From Cryptomeria japonica (taxonomy: Eukaryota > Streptophyta > Pinopsida > Cupressales > Cupressaceae), in NCBI RefSeq assembly GCF_030272615.1, contig NC_081411.1:825774397-825834396 (forward strand): DNA of 60,000 bases, in the 5' to 3' direction. Position 1 is the stretch's first letter. Every line of letters begins with the position of its first letter. Both the position numbers and the translations under genes were made by a program. Below, piece by piece: positions 12,273 to 22,135 of this stretch. Under the pieces are notes generated by a model, which ran no database searches, was not told the DNA's origin, and was given only the letters and a program-made list of their open reading frames with translations.

Positions 12273-13403
12273 TGATGAATACTAAAAGGGGGGGGTGAAT
12301 TAGTATGCCAAAAATCAGTGTACTTAAACACTTTGCTAGACTAATAGTAAACCGGTAAAACAGTTTAGCAAACAAATCGGTTAGCACACATGCAAACCAA
12401 ATAGAAAATAATGCATTCACCCATCGAAGCACAAACACCATAACACAAGATATTTTGACATGGAAACCCAAATGGGAAAAACCACAGTGAGATGGAACTC
12501 ACAAGTAACTATCTACAGAATAGGAACCAAGTCGGTTAAGGTCGAACTGGTTAAGGTCATACAATATTCTTTACTAGAACAGATCATGTTAGGAATCTCA
12601 ATCTCTGTTAGGAGATAAGTCCGATTAAAGACTACCTTGCTAGATGATTTTAGATTCACAGATGTGAACCACCTTGTTAGAGGATTTACAAAAAGGCTTT
12701 TGGGCCTACCCGGTTAAGGGCTTCAGACTTGTCGAAGATGTAAGTAATCAACAAGTGAGTGATCTAGAAAATAGCATAGATTGCTTGGTTAGATCCTTGA
12801 TAGCTCATTCCTCATGCATTCCAGTATTACTTCAGTCTTCAACACATTCACACTTTCTCTAACTCATCAACCACCTTAAACCTTAGCAACAACCTAAAAC
12901 CCTAGACATGATGTCCTTATAAAGGAATCTGATTTCATGTCGGTCCAATCAGATTACAATACAATTTCCTAGGTTCAATGCATCTAGACATATCTGGTAA
13001 CATGACACAAAAAGAACCATTGAAGTGTCGGTGTCATCAAACAATCGGTGGATGGTAACTCATCACAAAATGTCGGTTGGTAACTCATCACAGAGTATTA
13101 CCGATTCATACAAAATACCGGTTTAAGCAAAATACCAGTTGTTGGTTTGACAAAATGAAGACTGGGAAATATTTGTTCTACCGCTTTGATCCTTTGTACT
13201 GCTTGAGATCCTCGAACTGCTTGGGGTCAGCATACCACTTCAGATCGATAAACACTTTCTACAAAACACCAATAGTCTAAGGACTATAATGCATCATACC
13301 GGTTGGGAACAATTGTCGGTTGAACATAACTCATACATATAAAAGTGATCTCAATGCAAGTGTGTGTCCATCAATGACAATCACAACATAAAAAATGCCA
13401 ACA
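12273..13403 (-). repeat. 3' LTR of element C
   Basis: On the plus strand it starts TGATGAATAC and ends GCCAACA, so on its own strand it starts TGTTGGCA. It is near-identical in layout to 18778-19913. A TATA-like tttataagg lies on the minus strand near 12918. The C-rich hairpin is at 12279-12306. Several ACCGGT, CCGGTT and GTCGGT words are scattered through it. Confidence 0.92.
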
Positions 13404-13414
13404 ATCTCCGCCTT
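13404..13414 (-). promoter_or_regulatory. Polypurine tract of element C
   Basis: Read on the minus strand, AAAGGCGGAGATTG abuts the LTR. The usual AAAGGGGGAGATTG has one G-to-C change here. Second-strand synthesis would start here. Confidence 0.8.
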
Positions 13415-13597
13415 TGGCATTGATGGCAACACTTAGGAAATTTTGACATCTAAGTGTTTTACAACAAAAATATGCCATAATCAAAATTACTCCCCCTAAG
13501 CATATACATTATCCCTTTTGCAGAAAAATACAATGTATACTACTTCTTAACAAAAATAACATGAAAGTATACATCAAAACATTCAAAATTTATACTT

Positions 13598-13607
13598 CTC
13601 CCCCTTT
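13598..13607 (-). promoter_or_regulatory. Upstream polypurine tract of element C
   Basis: On the minus strand, 'GGCAAAGGGGGAG' repeats the terminal tract about 195 bp earlier. Another purine run, 'CTTAGGGGGAG', lies at about 13490-13500 between the two. A, D and E have the same arrangement. Confidence 0.6.
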
Positions 13608-13915
13608 GCCAACAATGACAACAAAATATTACAGACTAACCCCTGTTTCATTAAAATAATAAGTGTTTATGACAGTAAAGAATAAAACTTGTCAAAAACT
13701 GATTTAAAGTCCTGCAAAAATTGTTTCATAGATAAGGACTAGGACTCAACTAGGGAGGTAGCCACTTCCTTCTTTGTCTGCATCTGGGAAACCTGTTCTT
13801 CAATGGCGTCTATTGTGCTCATCTCTTGAGTCACCATTAAAGCATCCAGATTGAGATAACATTTCTAAAGGATCTGCAGGCGTGGGAGTAGAACCAGTTG
13901 GAGTTCCTACAAATC

Positions 13916-16900
13916 TCAAATCCAATTGCTTATTTCCAACTCTATTTTGGCAGACTGGATATGAAACTGATGAACGATTTTCCCATAAGCTATAAAAGAG
14001 TCATACGGTAGCTTGAAGGTACTCATATACAACTGCAAGTCAGTTTGTAGCTTTTGCTTCTGTACAAGCACATCATCATAGAAGAGATGGGGTTGGCAAA
14101 TCTTACTCAGTAGTAGATTCCCCTCATCTAGAGCATTCCTTATGTCTTTTTGTGCTTTTTGTAGTTCAAACCAGAGCTCATTAAGCTTCTTCACCAGGGC
14201 AATGTTGAGAGCCTTTTGATGCTCTTTTTTGGCATTTGCCTCTGCTACCTCTTCTAGGATCTGCACTTGATCATCCACTATTGTGCATAGGAGCTTCAAT
14301 TGTGCCAATGATGAATCGGCATTGGGGAGATTTGTGTCAGGTAACAAACCGGTAAGAGTGTCCACCGCAGCTTGGATCACATCTTCCTCCTTCTTCCTCC
14401 TTAACACTTCAAGGAGTTCTTGAGCAACCTTAATGCTCTATAGCCACTCCATTTCATTTGTAGATTGGAGGTCAATAAGACTAGTGAGGTCAGCTGGTTT
14501 GGCTTGACTACCGGTTGCCTTTGGAGTCTCCATCTGCGTGCTCTTTGCCGCTTCTACTTCCTTGTCCTCCTCTAGCTGCTTCTCCGCTTCTTTTCTCTTT
14601 TCCTCTTCCTTATCCTCCTCTGCCTTCTTCTTATATGCTTCCTTCCTCTTCTCCTCTTCTTTTTCTTCCTCTTCCTTCTTCTTTTCTGCTTCCTTTCTCT
14701 TCTCCTCTTCCTTTCTCTTCTCCTCTTCCTTTCTTTTCTTCTCATCCTTTTTTCTCTTTTCTTCCTATTTCCGTTTCTCCTCATCTTCTTCCTTTTTCTT
14801 CTTCTCTTCCATATCCTCTTCTTGTTTCTTCTTCTTTGCATCTTCTTGTTTCTTTTTCTCTTCATCCTCTTCTCTTCTCTTCTTCTCATCCTCTTTTCTC
14901 TTTTCCTCTTGTTTCTGTTTCTCCTCATCTTCTTCCTTTTTCTTCTTCTCCATCTGTTTCTTTGCTACCTCTTCCTGTTTGTCCTCTGCTTGCTTTTCAA
15001 CCTGTTCAGCCTGCTTCTCTTGTCCTATTGCTTCAAATGGTGTGTCCTACACAACATCTTCTACATCCAGAGAATTGACATCAATAGTGTCTGTAGGTTC
15101 AACAATCGGGTTTCCTTCAATATCAAACACTTCATCCAATTTTGTTATTGTCGGTTCTTGCTCAGCCTTCCTGTTGGCTTCAGCCACTTGATGCATCTTA
15201 AGAACTTCTTGAGCAAGAGTGTGTGTATTCTTTATCACTTCTTGACCCTTTCCTTCCAGTAACAGGAGTCTTCTTCTTCTCATGAAGAAGAGGCCTTTGT
15301 ATTTATTCATAACTTCAAAAAGTTTTGAATTTGATACATCAAGAAAATGTTGAGCAAAAATTTTCTCTCTCATTTCCTGTTCCTTTTCTATGGAAATGCA
15401 TCATTTATTGTCTAAAAAATTATACAAAGATTCTAGTGTCTCAAATCTAATTTTTGAAGGTGACCGGTCATTAACACATAAATACTTAATGATTTCTTGT
15501 TCAACTACTTCCTTTTCATCATCATTAAAATCATCAAAACAATCAATCAAATCATTCATCACTTTTCTCCTAATATTTTTTATGGTTCTTTGACAATGTG
15601 TCAAAGGTTTGTAGGAAGAAATGTCAATATTTACCGGTGCCGATGATGTCGGTTCGTTCTTTGTCTTTTTCTTTGCTTGTCTTGTCCTCTTGGTTTTTTC
15701 TTTAGACACAGTTTCTTCTGAGTCTAGTGAATTATTCCTTGTCTTCCTCTTCCTCTCGAAGACTTTAGCAGGTGTCACTTCTGGTTTCTTCTTTGTAGGT
15801 GACCGCTTGGTCACTTTGGGACTAGCTGCAGTAACCGGTGTCGATGCCAAAGGCACTGCCTTTCCTTTCTTTTTAGGAGGTTCTACAACTAGTGCAACCC
15901 TTTCTAGATAGGTGTCGGTTCTCTTTGCCTTAGGATCAAGAGGTGAGGCAATTAGGGTAGAAGCATACTTATCCAACATATCATACATCACCTCATAGCC
16001 CATAGGCTCTACTTCTTCATGTTTGGTCTCAACGGCCTCCATTATGCATTCATCCACATTGATGATAAAGCAGATATCCTCTTCATATTTCTTGACAATG
16101 TCACTAGATATCCTCATCCTCAGGCTCATCTTGCTTCTGAACTCATCAAAGTACTTGTTCAGAACTTTAGGGTAGCCGATTCCAACTACTTGCAGGCTTT
16201 CTTTGATCTGCTTGGTAACCGGTTGGTCCGCATACCACTGAATATCTCCCACTCTGGGGAAGTAACCTTGGAAGTAGAAAAATAGTCCTACTAGTATTTG
16301 TCCAAATTTGAATTTTAATGCATTATCCTATTTGATTGATTTAAGATTCAATAGGAGTTGCCTTTGCATACCGGTGCAGAGGTCAAATGATGCATCTTCG
16401 TTGACCATTTGGTAAGCGGCATTTACCGCTGCAACAGATACAGAGTTAATTTTGCTGGCATGGAACGTCCAGTATCCAATCACCATGCACACATATTTCA
16501 TGAGGTCGTCCTTGATGGAATTAACAGTCATTCCTCATGAGTCACTCACTGAACCGGTGAGCTTGGTCATTTCAGTCTTGATGATCTTCCTTGGGGCTGG
16601 CACTTCACCGACGTTGCAGAAACTGGTGACGGCATGAATAGCTTATGGTGTGATATCATGCATTCTCTCCAGGTACATCTTGTCACCATGAACTCTGCTC
16701 GGAATGATTCTAATGTGGTCATCTGTGAAATCCTCTAGGAAGTAAACTGCATTGTAAAGTTTCTTCTTCTCTAAAATGCTATACTCTGGTTTGATCTTTT
16801 TATCTTTCCCACAGAATAGACCTAGCTGCGAGTGGATTGCTAGAGACCCTAGGTCTTCAATTTTATAGTCTATATAATCAGATATTCCTTTTTCCACTAT

Positions 16901-17005
16901 TACTCCGGCAGGAACTTGTGATAGGGCATTGTATTTGGACTTGTGTTGAATGAAGCTTACTGAATCGACAGATGCACTAGAGCTAGTATGAGATGCGGAA
17001 GCCAT
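13916..17005 (-). pseudogene. ORF2 of element C: large orphan protein, homologous to ORF2 of element D
   Basis: From the ATG at 17005 (MASASHTSSSA) to the stop at 13916-13918 one frame runs for about 1029 codons. Only nonsense codons interrupt it (16643, 16535, 16328, 15401, 15047, 14765, 14438). I recognise no enzyme motif. Region 1 (residues ~20-120) has 'VPAGVIVEKGISDYIDYKIE' and 'SRVHGDKM'. Region 2 (~158-260) has 'VIGYWTFHASKINSV', 'AAYQMVNE' and 'LLLNLKSIK', then 'PVTKQIKESL'. Region 3 has 'YEVMYDMLDKYASTLIA'. Next come a basic linker, an acidic helix ('DFNDDEKEVVEQEIIKYL') and a ~150-residue Glu/Lys tract. The last region is helical ('VAEANAKKEHQKALNIAL'). Beyond 13916 a +1 frame continues Thr/Pro-rich sequence, so the C-terminus may be shifted. 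No signal peptide or membrane segment is visible. Function unknown; a structural or RNA-binding particle protein is a guess. Confidence 0.75.
14570..14990 (-). repeat. Purine-rich Glu/Lys-coding low-complexity tract in ORF2 of C
   Basis: For about 420 bases the minus strand is almost only A and G (GAG, GAA, AAG, AAA, AGA codons), coding a Glu/Lys/Arg-rich, probably single long helical segment. Element D has no equivalent. The complementary strand shows long Ser/Phe- or Pro/Leu-rich open frames that are shadows. Confidence 0.85.
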
Positions 17006-17449
17006 GATAAAAATAGAAAAATCAAGAAATACCTTTTAGAAATCAAGAATTTAGGGCTTTCAGATTCTAATTCACTTCACACTTCATCGGTTGCAGAATC
17101 ACCGCTTTGCGTTCTTCTCTTGACCGTTTGTAATTTGCTTCTGAATCTCCTTCAAGGTTTCTAAATTTCTCTGAATCGCAGCACAAATCACTTTTTTGTC
17201 ACTCTGCACTTGAAAACCTTCTTCGCTCGAAAAATGATACTGAGAAATGATTTGAAAATTCCTTTTAAGCATATTCCTCACCTACCGCAATAAATGCTCC
17301 ACCATTAGGGTGTAAACCCTAATTTGCCTTTTACCATTTCCGGTCTTCTGCCAAATGACAGGTATCGCATACCGGTTAAGGTCTTTTATCGATGTAAACC
17401 AAGGGTTTGAAACATTTTGCTATTTGCTCCCCCTAAGATTTTATGATGT
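17006..17449 (-). other. ORF1-ORF2 intergenic region of element C
   Basis: This holds a polypurine word (CTTAGGGGGAGCA, minus strand, about 17427-17439) just after the ORF1 stop, and a short perfect inverted repeat TTAGGG-TTTACA-CCCTAA near 17310. A 60-codon open stretch (17281-17099) contains 'ETLKEIQKQITNG'. Element D has a similar spacer (24758-25162), including the shared words 'AAGCATTTATTACAG' and 'GGAGCATTTATTGCGG'. How ORF2 would be expressed is unclear. Confidence 0.5.
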
Positions 17450-18727
17450 TTAGTTTGTCGATTCTGTTATTTCCACACTAGGTGCAGAAACCGGTTCTTC
17501 TTGCAACACTACTGGTTTCTTCTTCTAGGTTTCGTTCATATCCGCTTGAACAGTGTCAATATCAATCATTCCTTTCGGAGTGACCGGTATGTCATCTGAT
17601 ATGTTCTTTCTTGTTCTGTAGAATCTGGCAATGTGACCCAGTTTGTTGCAATGATAGCAGACCATTCCAGGTGTTCTCCAAGGTTCATTATTCATGTTAT
17701 CCTTCTTCCTCCTACATGTTGCAGCAGTGTGACCACGACCATGATAGATCAAATAGTTTTCTCTCCATCTAGTTGTCGCTTGATAGCCATCACTTCCTGA
17801 CTGATGATTAAAAGTATTAAATCAGTTGTGATTCCAGTTCACAAAAGGTTCTAGACCAACTCCTTGAGTCCTCTGAGGATATCTTCCAGGGTTGTTCATA
17901 ACAGACCTGCATTCAGATGCTCTATACCCAAACTTGTTGCATGCATAACAGTTACCATTGAATCTATAGGATATAGGCTTATCATTTAGAAAATAAGGAA
18001 AATTATTGTAAGCCTTACTCCTACACACATTGGCAGTATGTCCTTCTTTAAGATAGTTAAAGCAAACAGGTTTAAACTTTTTCTTACCTTTATCCTTTTA
18101 TGTTGGTTGTTTCTTCAATGCTCTAGGATTTGTACCAGAGATCTCACCTTCCTCATGGCCGGAATAACCAAGTCCATCAGTATCCTTGATAGGTTTGGCA
18201 GATTCAAGCTTTTGCTCTAGCTTGACAGAACTCTTGTTGAACTTAGCAAGTATTTCCTTTGACTCGGAGAGTTCTTTGGAAATAGAAGCATTTGTTTCCA
18301 TCAGGTTTGCATTCTCAAAGATGATCATGTTCAGTTCTCCTTGCATGTCTTCCTTTTCCACTTTGCTCGCATGGAGTTGAGTAGTTAGGGCACTGATCTC
18401 TTGCTTCAGCTTGGAGATTTCATGATCTTTGTCTTTTATCAGATCTTCAACTTTCCTCTGTTTCTCAAGCTCTTGACACATTTGGATAGTCAGTCCTTCC
18501 AACTCCTTTATCAGATTGGAATTGGATTCATTCAGCTTTTCTACTTCTTGGATTAGGGCTTCCATGTCCGCTTCATCAGAAGAACTATTTTCAGATAGCT
18601 CCATCAGCTTTTTATCATGTTCTCTCCTTTTTGCTTGAGATGCCTTATATTTGACCATAAGATCATCATAGGCTTTCTCAAACTGAGTGAGCTGATGAGT
18701 AAGCTCCCTCAATGTGTATTCCCCCAT
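17450..18727 (-). pseudogene. ORF1 of element C: coiled-coil protein with four zinc knuckles (gag-like)
   Basis: The first ATG after the primer site (18727, MGEYTLREL) starts a frame of 425 codons ending TAA at 17450. It is interrupted only by stops at 18095, about 17819 and 17525. Residues ~1-180 are strongly heptad-like ('ELTHQLTQFEKAYDDLMVKY', 'EVEKLNESNSNLIKELEGL'). A 'DTDGLGYSGHEEGE' segment follows, as in plant Copia gag tails. Four CCHC knuckles follow, each damaged: CFNYLKEGHTANVC (Cys to Tyr), CYACNKFGYRASEC (His to Tyr), YLIYHGRGHTAATC (both first Cys lost) and CYHCNKLGHIARFY (last Cys to Tyr). The usual N-terminal Copia gag domain is missing. It probably bound RNA and self-associated. 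Confidence 0.8.
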
Positions 18728-18760
18728 ATCTCTTTCTAAGTGGTTAAACTTATAGAAAGG

Positions 18761-18776
18761 TTGGCTCTGATACCAA
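18761..18776 (-). promoter_or_regulatory. Primer binding site of element C (initiator tRNA-Met)
   Basis: On the minus strand ATTGGTATCAGAGCCAA directly follows the LTR end, a full match to the initiator-Met complement TGGTATCAGAGCC. Confidence 0.92.
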
Positions 18777-18777
18777 T

Positions 18778-19913
18778 TGATGAATACTAAGAGGGGGGGT
18801 GAATTAGTATGCCAAAAATCAGTGCACTTAAACACTTTGCTAGACTAACAGTAAACCGGTAAAACAATTTAGCAAACAAACTGGTTAGCACACATGCAAA
18901 CCAAATAGAAAATAATGCATTCACCCACAGAATCACAAACACCATAACACAAGAGATTTTGACATGGAAACCCAAATGGGAAAAACCACAGTGAGATGGA
19001 ACTCACTAGTAACTATCTGCAGAATAGGAACCAGAGCAGTTAAGGTTAGACCGGTTAAGGTCATACAATGTTCTTTACCAGAATAGATCCTGTTAGGAAT
19101 CTTAATCTTTGTTAGGAGATAAGTCTGATTAAAGACTACCTTGCTAGAGGATTTTAGATTCATAGATGTGAACCACCTTGTTAGAGGATTTACAAAAAGG
19201 CTTTGGGGCCTACCCGATTAAGGGCTTCAGACTTGTCGAAGATGTAAGTAATCAACAAGTGAGTGATCTAGCAAATAGCACAAATTGCTTGGTTAGATCC
19301 TTGATAGCTCATTCCTAATGCATTCCAGCATTATTTCAGTCTTCAACACATTCACACTTTCTCTAACTCATCAACCACCTTAAACCCTAGCAACAACCTA
19401 AAACCCTAGACATGATGTCCTTATAAAGGAATATGATTTCATGTCGGTCCAATCGGATTACAATACAATTTCCTAGGTTTGATGCATCTAGACATATCTA
19501 GTAACATGACACAAAAAGCACCATTGAAGTGTCGGTGTCATCAAACAATCGGTGGATGGTAACTCATCACAAAATGTCTATTGGTAACTCATCACAGAGT
19601 ATTACCGATTCATACAAAATACCGGTTTAAGTAAAATACCAGTTGCTAGTTTGACAAAATGAAGACTGGGAAATATGTGTTCTATCACTTTGATCCTTTG
19701 TACTGCTTGAGATCCTCAAACTGCTTGGGGTCAGTATACCGCTTCAGATCGGTAAACACTTTCTGCAAAACACCAATAGTCTAAGGACTATAATGCATCA
19801 TACCGGTTGGGAACAATTGCCAGTTGAGCATAACTCATACATATAAAAGTGATCTTAATGCAAGTGTGTGTCCATCAATGACAATCACAACATAATCATC
19901 AAAAATGCCAACA
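18778..19913 (-). repeat. 5' LTR of element C
   Basis: It is the second copy of 12273-13403, starting TGTTGGCA on the minus strand and ending ATTCATCA. Differences from the other copy are scattered and include many C/T and G/A changes at CCGG and CG words. The C-rich hairpin is at 18784-18810. Confidence 0.92.
18784..18810 (-). promoter_or_regulatory. C-rich hairpin near the 3' end of the LTR, element C
   Basis: On the minus strand the arms ATACTAA and TTAGTAT (7 bp, perfect) enclose TTCACCCCCCCTC. The second LTR copy has the same at 12279-12306. The closing pair differs from the CTGA/TCAG of the other elements yet still pairs. Confidence 0.7.
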
Positions 19914-20209
19914 TCAACTTCATTTACACTCATGGAACAAGTTTGTGATTAAAGATCCTTTGTAGAGGTTGTTGGAGCGTTGGGAAGGTGTGATAGGGAT
20001 TGAGGTGGAATCCTCAATAAGAAGCTTTGTTGTAAAAAATTTGTGGCTATACCTTGGATGAAATACAAAGTGGATTAGGCCTTGGAGGTCTAACTAGAAG
20101 AACCCTTACCAAGTACCATTGGATGGGCTTGAAAAGTTAGAAGGTTGGAGAGAACAAGAAAGACAACTAGGTGACTGAGAGCAACTACAAGAATCTTTGT
20201 GTCAAATTT

Positions 20210-20818
20210 GGTCCTCAAGGAGCTGCAAAGACTGAATCTTCTTTTCATACTTCTACATCATTAACTAGGAACAGTGATTGGAAAGCTTTATATGCGAATG
20301 AAATGGAGGAAATTAAGAAAGAAGATGGTTAATTTGAGCAACTTGAAGCCCTATTTTCTAGAAGAGTACCTAAAGGTCCAGCAGGAAGTAAGTATGAAGG
20401 ATAATCACCTTTTAAATGTTTTGTATGTAATAAGATAGGTGATTTTGCATCTAGATGTCCTGAGAGGAATTCAAGATTTGAGGAGAAAGCTAGAAGATCT
20501 TTTAGGCCTAACCATGATTATCAGAATAAGCATAAGTACATGAGGAACAAAGACAAATCATGTTACTATGTGGATGAGGAAGGTGTGACTAATTCTGATG
20601 GTGAACTGGCACAAGATTCAACTAGTGGATTCGACAGTGGAAAGGAATGGGTATTTTTGTCTATCAAGGAAGATACTCTGGAGCTTGACATTCAAAATGA
20701 GGAAAAGGCCCTTGCTTCTAAAATTGAAGAGAAGGATGAATGGGTGATAGACAGTGGGTGTTCACATCATATGGCTGGAGATAAAAGGAAGTTTCTATCT
20801 TTCTAAGAATTTGATGAT
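20210..20818 (+). pseudogene. Copia gag C-terminus and protease (element A)
   Basis: Gag resumes after B ('FGPQGAAKTESS'), with stops at about 20329 and 20401. It contains a damaged knuckle CFVCNKIGDFASRC (His to Asp). The stretch 20540-20806 is open and ends with the protease motif 'WVIDSGCSHHMAGD', in which Asp-Ser-Gly is the aspartic protease active site and 'HHM(T/A)GD' is typical of plant Copia. A stop at 20804-20806 separates it from the integrase region, which continues in the same frame ('EFDDGLVRF'). Confidence 0.88.
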
Positions 20819-22000
20819 GGTTTGGTTAGATTTGTAGATGACAAAGCATGCATGATCAGAAGAAGAGGAACTATATCATTGAATGGTAAGCATAATACTA
20901 ATAATATTTATTATGTTGAAGGTTTAAAGCATAATCTTTTGAGTGTAGGACAGTTGGTGGATAAGGGATTTCAATTACAGTTCAAGGATGGAAAATGCAA
21001 AATCATCAACAGATTTGGATTGGAGATTGCAACTGGTACTCAAAGTAGAGGTAGAATCTTTCATTTAAACTCTGATGAGAAGACATGTTTGATTTCACAA
21101 ATTGATGAGAGTTAGCTATGGCATAAGAGGTTGTGTCATGTGAATTTTTATTGCATTGTAAAGATCAATTCAACTAAGGCTATTAGAGATATACCTAAGA
21201 TTGTGAAGCCCTATAATCTGGTATGTAAGGAATGTCAAATGGGTAAGCAAGTCAAAAATTATTTTAAGAGTATAAAAGACAAATCTAATGATGTTCTTGA
21301 TCTTATTCATATTGATTTGTGTGGTCCTGCTAGAATAAAAAGTTTTTAGGGTGATAGATATTTTATACTAATCATTGAGGACTATTCTAGAATGATGTGG
21401 GTTACTTTTCTAAGGGAGAAATATAAAGCTTTTGAAAAGTTTAAGATCTTTAAGGATAAAGTTGAGACAAAGACAGGATTGAAGATTAAATGCTTAAGGT
21501 CTGCTCAGGGTGGTGAATTCACATCTAGTGAATTTAACAGTTATTATGAGAAGTATGGGATAAGGAGAGAATTGTTTGCACCCCAGACACCTCAGCAAAA
21601 TGGTGTTGTGGAAAGAAAGAAAAAAACTATCTTGGATGCAGCTAAAACTAGGATGATGGAAGCTAATCTGCCTCATATCTATTGGAGAGAAGTTGTGAGC
21701 ATGGTAGTATACACATCCAATAAAGTTCATATCAAAGGAGACACTGGTAAGACACCTTATGAGTTATGGTTTGGTCATACACCTACAGTTAAGTATTTCA
21801 GATACTTTGGTAGTAGACGCTATATTAAAAGAGATGATTTCATTGGAAAGTGTTATCCTAGATGTGATGAAGGGATATTTATTGGCTATTCTAATGAAAG
21901 AAAATCATATAAATGTTATAACAAAAGATTGTGGAGAATTGTAGAGAGTGCTAATGTCAAGGTGGATGAGTAGTATAAAGGTCAAATCAAAACTTATGGG
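20819..22000 (+). pseudogene. Copia integrase (element A)
   Basis: The pre-integrase part is open 20822-21115 ('KHNLLSVGQLVDKGFQL'). The zinc-binding HHCC module follows ('LWHKRLCHVN', 'CKECQMGK'), with stops at about 21115 and 21347. The core has 'LIHIDLCGPARIKS' (first Asp), 'RSAQGGEF' and 'TPQQNGVVERKKKT' (Glu). In the second block the catalytic Asp of the usual 'R(S/T)D' is Ala (GCT at 21503-21505), so the copy would be inactive even without its stops. The C-terminal part 'YIKRDDFIGKCYPRCDEGIF' ends with TAG at 21971. Confidence 0.92.
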
Positions 22001-22135
22001 AGAGAACCGAAAGTGGAGATGATCATATCTGAACCGGTAGCACCTGTACTGGAACAGAATGTTGAACCAGTTACCCCGGCAGTATCAAAAAATTCAATAG
22101 TAACTGAAGATCAGTGCAGAGAAACATAAAGTCAA

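Larger units (their letters stand above)
12273..19913 (-). mobile_element. Element C: pol-less LTR element with ORF1 (coiled coil, zinc knuckles) and orphan ORF2
   Basis: The TSD TCAAC is at 12268-12272 and 19914-19918. LTRs of 1131 and 1136 bp flank a 5.4-kb interior. The interior carries an initiator-Met primer site, ORF1 (18727-17450), ORF2 (17005-13916) and a polypurine tract. No protease, integrase, RT or RNase H motif appears on either strand. Both ORFs keep one reading frame and are damaged mainly by stop codons. It must have depended on enzymes from another element; the Copia-type primer and terminal motifs point to Copia. Confidence 0.93.
4324..20204 (+). mobile_element. Element B: Ty3/Gypsy chromovirus, inserted in gag of A
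   Basis: The TSD AATTT is at 4319-4323 and 20205-20209. LTRs are about 1.61 kb each once solo LTR M (left copy) and element C (right copy) are subtracted. The primer site, a gag with a CCHC knuckle, protease, RT, RNase H, integrase and a C-terminal chromodomain follow in Gypsy order. Net length is about 8.2 kb, or 7.8 kb without M. Frameshifts and stops occur in every domain. Confidence 0.93.
10944..20204 (+). repeat. 3' LTR of element B, split by element C
   Basis: The two parts are 10944-12272 and 19919-20204. They rejoin at 'CTATTTCAACTT', matching the uninterrupted left copy at about 6094-6105. The end GTCA is followed by the TSD AATTT. A purine-rich 'CAGGGGAG' at 10949-10956 lies at the start. 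Confidence 0.88.

Noticed and set aside
14515-15262. Long plus-strand frames rich in Ser/Phe, Pro/Leu or Leu/Phe
   Set aside because: They are shadows of the minus-strand purine-rich Glu/Lys tract in ORF2 of element C; low complexity keeps all frames open.
17099-17281. 60-codon frame between ORF1 and ORF2 of C as a third gene
   Set aside because: Too short, no clear counterpart in D, and it lies in the intergenic leader of ORF2.
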